NCBI GenBank assembly: GCA_965216225.1
Contig: CBDCFF010000034.1
Location: 310,001-374,000 of the forward strand
Length of the DNA stretch: 64,000 nt
Direction of reading: 5' to 3'
Source of the DNA: 3107 sp965216225
GTDB lineage: Bacteria; Pseudomonadota; Alphaproteobacteria; Rhodobacterales; Rhodobacteraceae
Shown one piece after another: positions 43,624 to 53,388 of this stretch; position 1 is the first letter of the stretch, and each line of letters starts with the position of its first letter. Both the position numbers and the translations under genes were made by a program. The notes beneath the pieces were generated by a model, which did not search any database, was not told the DNA's origin, and was given only the letters and a program-made list of their open reading frames with translations.

Positions 43624-45141
43624 ATGCTCAGCCGGTTTCAAAGATTGCCGCTTTTCGTCATCCTGCTGGGAATCGGCGGGACGGCGATGCTGGGGCCTGC
43701 GGTCTATGGCTACATGTCGCAGGATCTGCACAGCGCCCGTGTCTTTCTCTATGGCTTCCTCCTCTTTGTCACCCTTGCCGCACTGATCGGCATCGCCACG
43801 GTCAACAACCGGCAGCGATCCGTTGTCCGCAGCCACCTTCTGGCGCTGATCGGCACATACCTGTTCCTTCCGGTCATTCTGGCGGCGCCATTCCACGAGG
43901 CGGTCCAGAACACCCGTTTCATCAATGCCTATTTCGAAATGCTGTCCAGCCTGACAACCACCGGGGCCACGCTTTTCGAGGAACCGGGGCGCATTCCGGA
44001 CGCGGTGCATCTGTGGCGGGCCATTGTCGGATGGCTCGGGGGGCTGTTCATCTGGATTACCGCCATCGCCATACTCGCGCCGATGAACCTCGGCGGCTTC
44101 GAGGTGACGGCGCGCGGCTCTATCGGGACATTTGGCAACCGGCTGGCGAACGAGGTCGCCACGGACCCGTCCCGAAGGCTTGTCAGACATGCCCTGGCGC
44201 TGGCGCCGGTTTATATCGGGCTGACGGCGGTGCTGTGGCTGTTCCTGACGGTTGTCGGCGAAGACCCGTTCCTTGCGCTCTGCCACGCCATGTCCACGCT
44301 TTCGACCAGCGGCATATCGCCGGTGCAGGGCCTGTCGCAGGGCAAGGCCGGTCTTCCGGGGGAGGCGCTGCTGTTCGTCTTTCTGTTCTTCGCGATGTCC
44401 CGCATCACCTTCGCCCCGGAGGCACAGTCCGGCAGTCTGTTCCGCCTTGCGCGGGATCCGGAGTTTCGTCTGGGATTGTTCTGCGTGATCCTGATGTCGA
44501 TCCTGCTTTTCCTGCGCCACTGGACAGGGGCGCTTGAAATAAACAGCGAACGCAATGCCGGTGCGGCGCTCAGCGCGCTGTGGGGCGGCCTGTTCACCGT
44601 GCTGTCCTTTCTGACCACCACCGGCTTTGAGTCCGCCCATTGGGAGACCTCAAGATCATGGTCCGGCCTGCAAGCGCCCGGCCTGATACTGGTGGGGTTC
44701 GCCGTGATCGGCGGCGGCGTCGCCACCACCGCCGGCGGCGTCAAGCTGCTGCGCCTGTACGCCCTTTGCAAACATGGCGAGCGCGAGGTGGGCAGGCTCG
44801 TCCATCCGTCTTCGGTCGCCGGAAGCGGCTCCGACGCCCGCCATCTGAGAAATCAGGGGGCGTACAAGGCCTGGGTCTTCGTCATGATCTTCACCATTTC
44901 CCTTGCGGTGGTGATGGCGTTGCTGGCCCTGACGGGGCTGAATTTCGACACCTCGGCGATTCTGGCGATTGCCGCGCTCTCGACCACCGGTCCACTGGCC
45001 GGGACCGCCGCCGAACCCGCGATCTCCTATTCGGCGCTCAGCGATCCGGCCAAGCTCATTCTTGGCGCAACGATGATTCTCGGCAGGCTCGAAACGCTGG
45101 CGATCATCGCCCTGCTCAGCCCGGAATTCTGGCGCGACTGA
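43624..45141 (+). CDS. trkH: Trk potassium uptake membrane subunit TrkH
   Basis: 505 residues with about ten membrane segments. Selectivity-filter-like turns are SSLTTTGATLFEE, STLSTSGISPVQG, SFLTTTGFESAHW and AALSTTGPLAGT, one per pore repeat, as expected for the SKT superfamily. GGGVATTAGGVKLLRLYALC contains the conserved linker. It imports K+ together with TrkA encoded immediately upstream. The gene continues a plus-strand run towards hfq. Confidence 0.95.
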   Translation: MLSRFQRLPLFVILLGIGGTAMLGPAVYGYMSQDLHSARVFLYGFLLFVTLAALIGIATVNNRQRSVVRSHLLALIGTYLFLPVILAAPFHEAVQNTRFINAYFEMLSSLTTTGATLFEEPGRIPDAVHLWRAIVGWLGGLFIWITAIAILAPMNLGGFEVTARGSIGTFGNRLANEVATDPSRRLVRHALALAPVYIGLTAVLWLFLTVVGEDPFLALCHAMSTLSTSGISPVQGLSQGKAGLPGEALLFVFLFFAMSRITFAPEAQSGSLFRLARDPEFRLGLFCVILMSILLFLRHWTGALEINSERNAGAALSALWGGLFTVLSFLTTTGFESAHWETSRSWSGLQAPGLILVGFAVIGGGVATTAGGVKLLRLYALCKHGEREVGRLVHPSSVAGSGSDARHLRNQGAYKAWVFVMIFTISLAVVMALLALTGLNFDTSAILAIAALSTTGPLAGTAAEPAISYSALSDPAKLILGATMILGRLETLAIIALLSPEFWRD

Positions 45142-45281
45142 ACACCCGGATGAAGGCCGCCACCGGATGGGAAAATCGGGGGCGAAATTGGGGCTGGAAA
45201 CTCTCCCGGAATGTTCGCATACTCTGCCCATATGCTAGGCCCGCCACCGGGGGGCGAAAAGAAAGAAAAGGCGAAAGACCA

Positions 45282-45530
45282 ATGGCTGCCGACAAACAAA
45301 ACCTACAGGATGTGTTTCTGAACGCCGTTCGCAAATCGAAAGTTCCGGTAACGGTGTTTCTGATCAACGGCGTCAAGTTGCAGGGCGTAATCACCTGGTT
45401 TGACAATTTCTGCGTGCTTCTGCGCCGCGATGGCCAGTCGCAACTCGTTTACAAACATGCGATTTCAACGATCATGCCGTCCCAGCCGGTAAGCCTTTAT
45501 GATGGCGAAGGCCACGAAGGCCAGGCTTGA
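45282..45530 (+). CDS. hfq: RNA chaperone Hfq
   Basis: 82 residues. Sm1 motif NLQDVFLNAVRKSKVPVTVF with the proximal-face FLINGVKLQG, and Sm2 YKHAISTIMPSQP (YKHAIS replaces the YKHAVS of many). It forms the hexamer that pairs small RNAs with mRNAs. The purine-rich leader (GGGGCGAAAAGAAAGAAAAG) just upstream contains the ribosome-binding site. The stop overlaps the hflX start (TTGA), so both are translated together, as in many proteobacteria. Confidence 0.97.
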   Translation: MAADKQNLQDVFLNAVRKSKVPVTVFLINGVKLQGVITWFDNFCVLLRRDGQSQLVYKHAISTIMPSQPVSLYDGEGHEGQA

Positions 45531-46804
45531 GCTTCGACATATCCGAACCGCTGACCCGCGCCTGGGTTCTGCATCCCGATCTGCGGTCCGGCCGCAACCG
45601 CCGCGATCCGGTGCTCGCACTGGCAGAGGCGGTGTCCCTGTCGAACGCGATGCCGGGGATGGAAATTGCGGGCGCCGACATCGTGCCGGTGCCAAGGGCG
45701 CGGCCGGGGCTGCTGTTCGGCAGCGGCAAGATCGGGGAGCTGGGCGCGAAATTCGAAGCGGCCGGGATTGAGCTCGTTCTGATCGACGGGCCGCTGACAG
45801 CCGTTCAGCAGCGCAATCTGGAACGGGAATGGAAGGTCAAGATACTTGACCGGACCGGGCTGATCCTTGAAATCTTTTCCGACCGCGCCGCAACCCGCGA
45901 AGGGGTCTTGCAGGTCGGGATGGCGGCGCTTTCCTATCAGCGCACGCGACTGGTGCGCGCCTGGACCCATCTGGAACGCCAGCGCGGCGGGCTGGGGTTT
46001 GTCGGCGGTCCGGGCGAGACCCAGATAGAGGCCGACCGCCGCGCCATCGACGAACAGATCAACCGCCTGCGCAAGCTGCTGGCCAAGGTGGTCAGGACAC
46101 GCGAACTGCATCGGTCCGCCCGCGCCAGGGCGGCGTATCCGATTGTCGCGCTGGTGGGCTATACCAATGCCGGGAAATCCACGCTTTTCAACCGCCTGAC
46201 CGGCGCTGACGTGATGGCCAGGGACATGCCCTTCGCGACGCTGGACCCGACGATGCGCCGCCTTTCGCTGCCATCGGGGCAGGAGGCGATCCTGTCCGAC
46301 ACGGTGGGTTTCATCTCCGACCTTCCGACACAGCTCGTCGCCGCCTTCCGCGCAACGCTGGAGGAAGTCCTGAGCGCCGACCTCGTCATCCATGTGCGCG
46401 ATGTCTCTCATCCCGAGACCGAACGCCAGGCCGAAGATGTCCAACACATTCTGACGGAACTCGGCCTGCGCGAGGATGTCCCCGGACTGGAAGTCTGGAA
46501 CAAGATTGACCGCCTGTGCGCCGGGGATCGCAAGGCGGTGGAAACCCTTGCCGCCCGGCGCGAAGACATTCTTGCGGTCTCCGCGCTGACGGGGCAGGGG
46601 CTGGATACCCTTCCGAACGCGGTCTCGGGCGCTTTGGGCGTGCCGAAGCGGCAGGCCGATCTGACCGTTCCCTACAGCGAGGGCCGAAAACGCGCGTGGC
46701 TGTTTCAGGAAGGCGTCGTTGTTGCCGAGGAACAGGCCGAGGACGGCTTTCGCCTGCATGTACTGTGGACCGACCGTCAGGCGAAAACCTTTCGGAAACT
46801 GTAA
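45527..46804 (+). CDS. hflX: Ribosome-associated GTPase HflX
   Basis: 425 residues with a probable TTG start overlapping hfq. The N-terminal HflX domain (GSGKIGELGAKFEAAGIELV) and a coiled linker (TQIEADRRAIDEQINRLRKL) precede the G domain: G1 GYTNAGKST, G3 DTVGFISDLP, G4 VWNKID. HflX splits stalled ribosomes under stress. It ends facing livM, with 2 bp between the stop codons. Confidence 0.95.
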   Translation: MSFDISEPLTRAWVLHPDLRSGRNRRDPVLALAEAVSLSNAMPGMEIAGADIVPVPRARPGLLFGSGKIGELGAKFEAAGIELVLIDGPLTAVQQRNLEREWKVKILDRTGLILEIFSDRAATREGVLQVGMAALSYQRTRLVRAWTHLERQRGGLGFVGGPGETQIEADRRAIDEQINRLRKLLAKVVRTRELHRSARARAAYPIVALVGYTNAGKSTLFNRLTGADVMARDMPFATLDPTMRRLSLPSGQEAILSDTVGFISDLPTQLVAAFRATLEEVLSADLVIHVRDVSHPETERQAEDVQHILTELGLREDVPGLEVWNKIDRLCAGDRKAVETLAARREDILAVSALTGQGLDTLPNAVSGALGVPKRQADLTVPYSEGRKRAWLFQEGVVVAEEQAEDGFRLHVLWTDRQAKTFRKL

Positions 46805-46806
46805 GA

Positions 46807-48105
46807 TCACTTCTCCGGAATCAGCCCGCGCGGGCTGAACCGCAGCACCAGCAGCAGAATGATCCCCATCGTCATCAGGCGCATATGCGCGACTGAATCC
46901 AGCAGGTGATCCTTCAGCCAGTAACCATCCGCCATCGGCGCGGTTATCGCCGCCATCAGCCACGCGCTGATCGGCTCTACCTCCACCCACAGGAACCAGA
47001 TCAGGAACCCGCCCAGAACAGCCCCCCAGTTGCTGCCGGAACCGCCGACGATCACCATTACCCAGATCAGGAAGGTAAAGCGCAGGGGCTGGTAGGAGGT
47101 CGGCGTCAACTGGCTGTCCAGCGTGGTCAGCATCGCGCCTGCGATTCCGCAAATGGCGGAACCCAGAACGAATATCTGCAAATGCCGCGCGGTGACATCC
47201 TTTCCCATCGCCCGCGCCGCGGTTTCATTGTCCCGAATGGCGCGCATCATCCGTCCCCAGGGGGAATTCAGCGCCTTTTCGGACAGCCACACCAGAATGA
47301 CCAGAACAATCAGGAAAAGCGCCGTATAGCAGAGCTTCACGAACAGGGTCGATGCCGTCACCGGATCAATGCCGAGAGAGGCCGCGCGTTCCACGAACTC
47401 CGCGCTGTTCTGAAGATCGACCTCATGGGGAACCGGTCGCGGAATGCCGATCACGTTCTTGACGCCCCGCGCCAGCCAATCCTCGTTCTTCATCACGGCG
47501 ATGATGATTTCGGCAATCCCCAGCGTCGCAATGGCCAGATAGTCGGACCTCAGCCCCAGGGCGGTCTTGCCGATCACCCAGGCCGCCCCTGCGGCAAGCA
47601 ATCCGCCCAGAGGCCAGCCCAGAAGGACCGGCAGGTTCAAACCGCCCAGATAGCCCGTCGAAGCGGGGTTTACCGCCTCTATCGCCGTGGTGGCCGGATC
47701 AAGCAACCGGCGGAACACAAGGAAACCCGCGATCGGAAAGACAACCATGCCCAGGGCCCGCAACCTGCCCGCCGGCAATCGGGAACGAAGCGCGACAGCC
47801 CCCGCAACAGCCGCCGCGCCGACCGCCAGGGCAAGCAGCAGGCGCAGCCCGCCCGCTGCCCGGGCCTCCGCCACCGGCGGCATCGCGACCAGCACCACCG
47901 CCAGCCCGCCCACCGCCACAAACCCCATGACACCGACATTCAGCAGCCCGGCAAGCCCCCATTGCAGGTTCACCCCCAGCGACATGATCGCCGATACCAG
48001 CCCCATGTTCAGGATCAGCAGCGCCGTGTTCCAGCCCTGAACAATCCCGGTGCCGGCAATCAGGGCGCCTGCCAGCGCAAAGAGGATGATATTCCTGATA
48101 TTCAC
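46807..48105 (-). CDS. livM: Branched-chain amino acid ABC transporter permease LivM
   Basis: The start is a GTG at 48105 (VNIRNIILFALAGALIAGTG), overlapping the livH stop by 4 bp; the open frame upstream is livH in another phase. 432 residues with around ten membrane segments. The LivM signature GLRSDYLAIATLGIAEIIIA and the EAA-type loop WGRMMRAIRDNETAARAMGK are present. Longer than E. coli LivM N-terminally. Last gene of livK-G-F-H-M. Confidence 0.93.
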   Translation of the reverse strand: MNIRNIILFALAGALIAGTGIVQGWNTALLILNMGLVSAIMSLGVNLQWGLAGLLNVGVMGFVAVGGLAVVLVAMPPVAEARAAGGLRLLLALAVGAAAVAGAVALRSRLPAGRLRALGMVVFPIAGFLVFRRLLDPATTAIEAVNPASTGYLGGLNLPVLLGWPLGGLLAAGAAWVIGKTALGLRSDYLAIATLGIAEIIIAVMKNEDWLARGVKNVIGIPRPVPHEVDLQNSAEFVERAASLGIDPVTASTLFVKLCYTALFLIVLVILVWLSEKALNSPWGRMMRAIRDNETAARAMGKDVTARHLQIFVLGSAICGIAGAMLTTLDSQLTPTSYQPLRFTFLIWVMVIVGGSGSNWGAVLGGFLIWFLWVEVEPISAWLMAAITAPMADGYWLKDHLLDSVAHMRLMTMGIILLLVLRFSPRGLIPEK

Positions 48106-49112
48106 AGCACTTTTCCCCGGAAAAGACCGGTCGGCCGGAACAGCAGCACGATCACCAGAATCGCAAAGCTGACCGCGAATTTGTAATCGGTGGACAGAAG
48201 CTGGACAAGCCCCGCCGGCTCCAGCCCCTCGGGCGCCAGATAGCCCAGCACCTTTTTCCACGCATAAGTGACCGTGATCTCGGAAAACGCGATCACGAAC
48301 CCGCCCGCGATGGCCCCCAGCGGGTTGCCCAGCCCGCCCACGATGGCAGCCGCGAAGACCGGCAGCAGAAGCTGGAAATAGGTGAATGGCTTGAACGTCT
48401 TGTCAAGCCCGTAAAGCACCCCGGCAATCGTCGCCACCGCCGCCACGATCAGCCATGTCACCCGTACCACACGATCGGGGTCTATACCGGACAGCAGCGC
48501 CAGATCCTCATTGTCAGAAAAGGCCCGCATCGACTTGCCGGTCCGCGTCCGGTTCAGAAACCGGAACAGCGCCGCCACGACGATCACCGCAACCACCACG
48601 GTGATACATTGGGTGGTTCTCAGCGCAAGCCCTTCATTCAGCCCCGTCGCTTCCCTGAAATCCCCGGCCCGGATGATGAACCGCGCGCCATCGGTGAAAC
48701 GCCGGTCGCCCGGCCCGATGACAAACCGCACAACCCCGTTGGTGACGAACATCACACCCAGCGAAACGATCAGCAAAATCACCGGCGCGGCCTTCCGGCG
48801 GCGATAGAACCGATAGACAACCCTGTCGGTGGCCAGCAGAAGCAGCGCCGTCGCGAAAATTCCGAAGGGCAGGGCAAGCAGCGCCGTCGGCAGCGGCCCG
48901 AGGCTCACCCCCCCGGCCTGCAAGGCCCATGTCACAAGGATCGTCACCATCGCGCCGAAGGCCATCGTGTCACCATGGGCAAAGTTGGAAAACCGCAGGA
49001 TGCCATGGATCAGCGTCACCCCCATCGCGCCAAGCGCCAGTTGGCTGCCATAGGCGATGGCCGGGATCAGGACGAAATTCGCAAGCGCGACAAGGGCGTT
49101 CAGGATGTCCAT
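48102..49112 (-). CDS. livH: Branched-chain amino acid ABC transporter permease LivH
   Basis: The start at 49112 (MDILNALVALANFVLIPAIA) gives 336 residues; the longer open frame upstream has no homology. About eight membrane segments. Family blocks are GVTLIHGILRFSNFAHGD, GKSMRAFSDNEDLALLSGID (ATPase-contact loop) and GGLGNPLGAIAGGFVIAF. It forms the membrane channel with LivM. Confidence 0.93.
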   Translation of the reverse strand: MDILNALVALANFVLIPAIAYGSQLALGAMGVTLIHGILRFSNFAHGDTMAFGAMVTILVTWALQAGGVSLGPLPTALLALPFGIFATALLLLATDRVVYRFYRRRKAAPVILLIVSLGVMFVTNGVVRFVIGPGDRRFTDGARFIIRAGDFREATGLNEGLALRTTQCITVVVAVIVVAALFRFLNRTRTGKSMRAFSDNEDLALLSGIDPDRVVRVTWLIVAAVATIAGVLYGLDKTFKPFTYFQLLLPVFAAAIVGGLGNPLGAIAGGFVIAFSEITVTYAWKKVLGYLAPEGLEPAGLVQLLSTDYKFAVSFAILVIVLLFRPTGLFRGKVL

Positions 49113-49251
49113 CGGCTCTTTCACCAATCGCAACGACCAGATGCGGGCGAATCCGCCGGATTGCCCGATGTGCGTCGATTTCCAGCATTGCGCCGGGCCG
49201 GGGTCATGCAGGCGGCAAGCGTCGCGGCAACGGCAATGACGTATCGCATCC

Positions 49252-49965
49252 TCATCCCCCCAGAAAACTCTTCCGCACCTCGGGATCGGCCAACAGGGCC
49301 TTGCCGGTGTCGGTATGGCGGTTGCGACCCTGGACAAGAACATGGCCCTTGTCCGCGATCTCCAGCGCCTGGCGGGCGTTCTGTTCCACCATCAGGATGG
49401 AAATGCCGCTGCGCGCAACCTCGATGATCCGGTCGAACAGCTCATCCATCACGATGGGGGACACGCCCGCAGTCGGCTCATCCAGCATCAGAACCGTCGG
49501 CCTTGTCATCAGCGCCCGCCCCACGGCAACCTGCTGGCGCTGCCCGCCGGAAAGCTCTCCCGCCGCCTGGCGGCGTTTTTCGCGCAGGACGGGAAACAGG
49601 TCATAGACCTGCGCCATGGTGCCGGAAAAGTCGTCATCGCGGATGAAGGCGCCCATTTCCAGGTTTTCCTCGACGGTCATCGAGGTAAAGATGTTGTGGT
49701 TCTGCGGCACGAACCCCATGCCTCTGGCCACGCGGTCCTGCGGGGTCAGGCGGGTGATGTCCTCGCCATTCAGCCGCACCGCGCCGCGCCGCATGTCCAG
49801 CATCCCGAAGATGGCCTTCATCGCGGTGGACTTGCCCGCGCCATTCGGCCCGGCGATCACCACAATCTCCCCCTTGTTCACGGCAATGGTGCAGTCATGC
49901 AGGATGTCCGGCCCCTTGCCGTAACCGCCGGTCATGGAGTCTCCGATCAGGAAAGGCTCAGACAT
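49252..49965 (-). CDS. livF: Branched-chain amino acid ABC transporter ATP-binding protein LivF
   Basis: The start at 49965 (MSEPFLIGDSMTGGYGKGPD) gives 237 residues; a start at 49980 is possible. Walker A GPNGAGKST, signature LSGGQRQQVAVGRAL, Walker B VLMLDEPTAGVSP. The length and the NGEDITRLTPQDRVARGMGF block separate it from LivG. 139 bp separate it from livH; nothing recognisable lies between. Confidence 0.93.
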   Translation of the reverse strand: MSEPFLIGDSMTGGYGKGPDILHDCTIAVNKGEIVVIAGPNGAGKSTAMKAIFGMLDMRRGAVRLNGEDITRLTPQDRVARGMGFVPQNHNIFTSMTVEENLEMGAFIRDDDFSGTMAQVYDLFPVLREKRRQAAGELSGGQRQQVAVGRALMTRPTVLMLDEPTAGVSPIVMDELFDRIIEVARSGISILMVEQNARQALEIADKGHVLVQGRNRHTDTGKALLADPEVRKSFLGG

Positions 49966-49980
49966 GGCTCTGCCGCCCAT

Positions 49981-50021
49981 CTTCTTCTCTGCAAAAATAC
50001 TCCCGCCGGAGGCATGAAATC
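49981..50021 (-). terminator. Conserved terminator-like motif between livG and livF
   Basis: On the minus strand GGATTTCATGCCTCCGGCGG then GAGTATTTTTGCAGAGAAGAAG, a close copy of the motif after nadE. CTCC/GGAG can pair before the T-run. It sits inside the liv operon, so it would attenuate rather than end the transcript, unless livF has its own promoter. Confidence 0.5.
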
Positions 50022-50103
50022 CGCACCGCGCCCGGTTTGCAGACCACGGGTTGCACGGCGACGCCGGACCGGCGCGACGCCAGGGCGATCACCGGCATGG
50101 CCA

Positions 50104-50880
50104 TTACGCCGTTTTCCGGTTCTTCAGCCCGGTGCCCAGATAGGCCTCGATCACCTGCTCGCTGGCCCTGATTTCGTCCGGCGCGCCCTCGGCCAACACC
50201 TTGCCCTCGGCCATGCAGATCACCGGGTCGCAGATACGGCCGATGAAATCCATGTCATGTTCGATGACGGCAAAGGTGTAATTGCGCTCTTTGTTAAGCC
50301 GCACGATCGCGTCGCCAATGGTGTTCAGCAGCGTGCGGTTCACGCCTGCGCCGACCTCATCCAGAAAGACGATCCTGGCATCCACCATCATGGTGCGGCC
50401 AAGTTCCAGAAGTTTCTTCTGGCCGCCGGAAACCTGATCCGCCTTGTGATCGGCAAGATGTTCGATGGTAAGGAATTCAAGCACTTCGTCCGCCCTGGCC
50501 CGCAGCGCGCGTTCCTCGTCCGCGATCCGCCTGCGCCCGAACCAGGTGTTCCACAGCACCTCACCCGACTGCCCGCCCGGCACCATCATCAGGTTTTCCC
50601 GGCACGTCAGAGAGCCGAATTCATGTGCGATCTGGAACGTCCGCAAAAGCCCCTTGTGAAAAAGCACATGCGGCGGCAGGCCGGTGATGTCCTCGCCATT
50701 CATGGCGACCCGACCGGACGTCGGTTTAAGAACCCCAGCGATCACATTGAAAAGAGTGGTCTTTCCTGCGCCATTCGGCCCGATCAGGCCGGTAATAAAA
50801 CCTTCCCGGATCGTCAGGTTCGCCCCATCGACAGCGTGAAAGCCGCCAAAATGCCTGTGCAGCCCCTCTACGGTTATCAT
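50104..50880 (-). CDS. livG: Branched-chain amino acid ABC transporter ATP-binding protein LivG
   Basis: The start at 50880 (MITVEGLHRHFGGFHAVDGA) gives 258 residues, the usual LivG length; a 25-residue extension to 50955 is open but unlike the family. Walker A GPNGAGKTT, signature VSGGQKKLLELGRTMM, Walker B IVFLDEVGAGVN (Val in place of the usual Pro after Glu), and switch His in VIEHDMDFIG. Second gene after livK. Confidence 0.93.
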   Translation of the reverse strand: MITVEGLHRHFGGFHAVDGANLTIREGFITGLIGPNGAGKTTLFNVIAGVLKPTSGRVAMNGEDITGLPPHVLFHKGLLRTFQIAHEFGSLTCRENLMMVPGGQSGEVLWNTWFGRRRIADEERALRARADEVLEFLTIEHLADHKADQVSGGQKKLLELGRTMMVDARIVFLDEVGAGVNRTLLNTIGDAIVRLNKERNYTFAVIEHDMDFIGRICDPVICMAEGKVLAEGAPDEIRASEQVIEAYLGTGLKNRKTA

Positions 50881-50991
50881 CCGCTGTTCCCGCGCCCCCA
50901 GTCCCCGCGCCCGTCGATTGGCGGCGCTTTCAGGCAGATAGCCCAGGCGGCGCAAGCCCCCCGGACTGTTCCCGTTTCCGTGACGACGCGA

Positions 50992-52173
50992 TCAGCGATA
51001 CCGGACCGTGGCGATCTCGCCACCCGAAATTCCGATCTCGCGATAGTTGCCCGCAGACTCGCCCGGCCCGATCAGTTCCACCGCCGAGGCGCCGACATAG
51101 TCAATGTCGCCGCCATCCGCGAGGATACCCAGGGCCCTTGCAAGCTCGCCCGGAAAGATCTGCTCGCCCGGCGCATTCGCGACATTCATCACATGGTCCT
51201 TGTAGACGCCGGGGTCGGAAGACCCTGCCGCCTGCATCGCCAGCATGATCAGGGCGGCGGCGTCATAGCTTTCGGGGGTGAACGGCGATGTCGGGTCAAA
51301 GGCGTCGCCAGCCATTTCCGCGAATTTCGCCGCGCCGGGGCTGTCGGTGCCCGGATGCTGGCCAAAGGAGCCATCAATTTCAGACCCGAAAGTGTCCGTT
51401 AGCGCGGTCGAGATCATTCCGTCGGGAAAGACGAAAGTGTCAAACGCGCCGGAATCGAGCGCCGCGCGAACAATGCCGGACCCGCCCTGATCGACATACC
51501 CGATGACGACCAGAACCTCGCCACCCGCAGCCGCCAGCGCGCCAACCTCGGCGGAATAGTCGGCCTTGCCGTCTTCATGGGCGGCGCTGATGGTCACGGC
51601 GCCGCCGGTGGCCTTGAAAGCGGCGGCAAAGCTGTCGGCCAGCCCCTTGCCGTAGTCGTTGTTGGTGTAGGTCAGCGCCACCGTCCCGATGCCGCGATCA
51701 GTAAGCACACTGGTCATGACCTCGCCCTGACGCGCATCCGACGGGGCGGTGCGGAAGAACAGGCCATTGTCGTTCGCCGTCGAAAGACCCGGTGATGTTG
51801 CCGAGGGCGAGATCATGACAACACCGTTGGGAATCGCGACATTGGCCAGAATGGCGCCGGTGACGCCGGAGCAGTCGGCGCCGACGATCCCCCTGACGCC
51901 ATCGGAACTGACCAGCCGCTCGGCGGCGGCGGTCGCCGCGGCCGCGTCGATGCAGGTCGAATCCGCGCGCACCGGAAACACCGTCGATCCGCCCAGCAGA
52001 GCCCCCGAATCAGAGACTTCGGACATTGCCAGTTCGGCGCTGTCGGCCATCTGCGGCGTCAGGGATTCAATCGGGCCGGTAAAGCCGATGATGATCCCCA
52101 GCCTTATGTCTTCCGCCAAAGCGGCGCCGGCGCCGATCATCGCAGCGGTGGTCGCCAGAAGCAGCTTTTTCAT
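50992..52173 (-). CDS. livK: Branched-chain amino acid ABC transporter periplasmic binding protein
   Basis: The start at 52173 (MKKLLLATTAAMIGAGAALA) has a GGGAGAA ribosome-binding site and a clear Sec signal peptide cleaved after ALA. 393 residues of the Leu/Ile/Val-binding (type I) fold: GIIIGFTGPIESLTPQMADS, IVGADCSGVTGAI, TYTNNDYGKGLADSFAAAFK. It delivers branched-chain amino acids or related compounds to LivHM. First gene of the operon; the promoter should lie in 52174-52279, shared with the divergent dehydrogenase. Confidence 0.9.
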   Translation of the reverse strand: MKKLLLATTAAMIGAGAALAEDIRLGIIIGFTGPIESLTPQMADSAELAMSEVSDSGALLGGSTVFPVRADSTCIDAAAATAAAERLVSSDGVRGIVGADCSGVTGAILANVAIPNGVVMISPSATSPGLSTANDNGLFFRTAPSDARQGEVMTSVLTDRGIGTVALTYTNNDYGKGLADSFAAAFKATGGAVTISAAHEDGKADYSAEVGALAAAGGEVLVVIGYVDQGGSGIVRAALDSGAFDTFVFPDGMISTALTDTFGSEIDGSFGQHPGTDSPGAAKFAEMAGDAFDPTSPFTPESYDAAALIMLAMQAAGSSDPGVYKDHVMNVANAPGEQIFPGELARALGILADGGDIDYVGASAVELIGPGESAGNYREIGISGGEIATVRYR

Positions 52174-52279
52174 GATGTTCTCCCAAATTGGTTCCATTGC
52201 TGTCTACAATAACTTATGATGCGGGGGCGCAAATGAAAACCCCGGCTTCGGGCTGACGCCGCATTCGGAGGAGGCATAT

Positions 52280-53371
52280 TTGAAACGACTGGCCCAGACG
52301 ATTGCCCTGCTGCTTTTTGCATGGCCGGGATCGGTGTGTGCATTTCAGTCATCCCCGGCCCCCCTGACAATCACCCGCATGGCCGGCGGGTTTGAAGAGC
52401 CGTGGTCAATCGGCTTTCTGCCCGACGGATCATTTCTGATCACGGAACGGGCGGGCGCGCTCTGGCGCATTCAGGGGCAGTCCCGCCACCGGATTGCCGG
52501 GACGCCGGGGGTGTTCGCCGCCGGGCAGGGCGGGTTGCTGGATGTGCTGGTGCCCCGCGATTTCGCCGAAAGCCGCGAACTGTATCTGAGCTTTGCGAAA
52601 CCGCAGGGACGCGGGGCCGGAACGGCGCTCGGCGTCGGACGCTTGTCCGAAGATTTTACCCGGCTCGGGGATTTCCGGGTGATCTTCGAGATGCCGCCGG
52701 GGTCCGGCGGCGGGCGGCATTTCGGCTCCCGCATTGTCGAGGCAACGGATGGCGCCCTGTTCCTGACCATCGGAGAGCGTGGCGACCCTTCGTCGGCGCA
52801 GGACCTTTCGCGCCCCCACGGCTCCATCATCCGCATCAACCGCGACGGCAGCGTGCCTGCGGACAATCCGTTTGTCGCAAGGGCGGGCATTCGCCCTGAA
52901 ATCTGGTCCTACGGGCATCGCAACCCGCAGGGCGCGGCGCTGGATGCGTCGGGGAACCTCTGGGCCAGCGAACACGGCGCAAGGGGAGGGGATGAGGTCA
53001 ACCGGATCGGCAAGGGCGCGAATTACGGCTGGCCCGTCATCGCCTATGGCCGCCACTATTCTGGCGGGAAGATCGGCGAGGGCACGCACAGGGAGGGCAT
53101 GGAACAGCCGCAGCATCATTGGGATCCGTCCATCGCGCCATCGGGCATGATGATCCATTCCGGCAGACTCTGGCCGCAATGGCGCGGGCATATCTTCGTG
53201 GGCAGCCTGAAGTTCGACCATATCGCAAAGCTCGACCCCGGCAACGGCTTTGCCGAGGAAACGCTGCGCCGCCCCGAAACCGGCCGGGTTCGCGATGTGC
53301 GCGAGGCCCCGGACGGGTCTGTCTGGTTTCTCAGCGTGAATGACGGTGCGGTTTACAGGCTTGCGCCGTAA
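52280..53371 (+). CDS. Periplasmic PQQ-dependent aldose sugar dehydrogenase (Asd/YliI-like)
   Basis: TTG start with a strong GGAGGAGG ribosome-binding site. Signal peptide KRLAQTIALLLFAWPGSVCA, then a six-bladed beta-propeller of the glucose/sorbosone dehydrogenase family: LEEPW-type start (GGFEEPWSIGFLPDGSFLIT), AGQGGLLDVLV, GGGRHFGSRI, ELWSYGHRNPQG-like block (EIWSYGHRNPQG) and SEHGARGGDEVN. It oxidises aldoses in the periplasm using PQQ. Divergent from livK. Substrate and PQQ supply cannot be read here. Confidence 0.88.
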   Translation: MKRLAQTIALLLFAWPGSVCAFQSSPAPLTITRMAGGFEEPWSIGFLPDGSFLITERAGALWRIQGQSRHRIAGTPGVFAAGQGGLLDVLVPRDFAESRELYLSFAKPQGRGAGTALGVGRLSEDFTRLGDFRVIFEMPPGSGGGRHFGSRIVEATDGALFLTIGERGDPSSAQDLSRPHGSIIRINRDGSVPADNPFVARAGIRPEIWSYGHRNPQGAALDASGNLWASEHGARGGDEVNRIGKGANYGWPVIAYGRHYSGGKIGEGTHREGMEQPQHHWDPSIAPSGMMIHSGRLWPQWRGHIFVGSLKFDHIAKLDPGNGFAEETLRRPETGRVRDVREAPDGSVWFLSVNDGAVYRLAP

Positions 53372-53388
53372 CCGACGCGATACCGGCG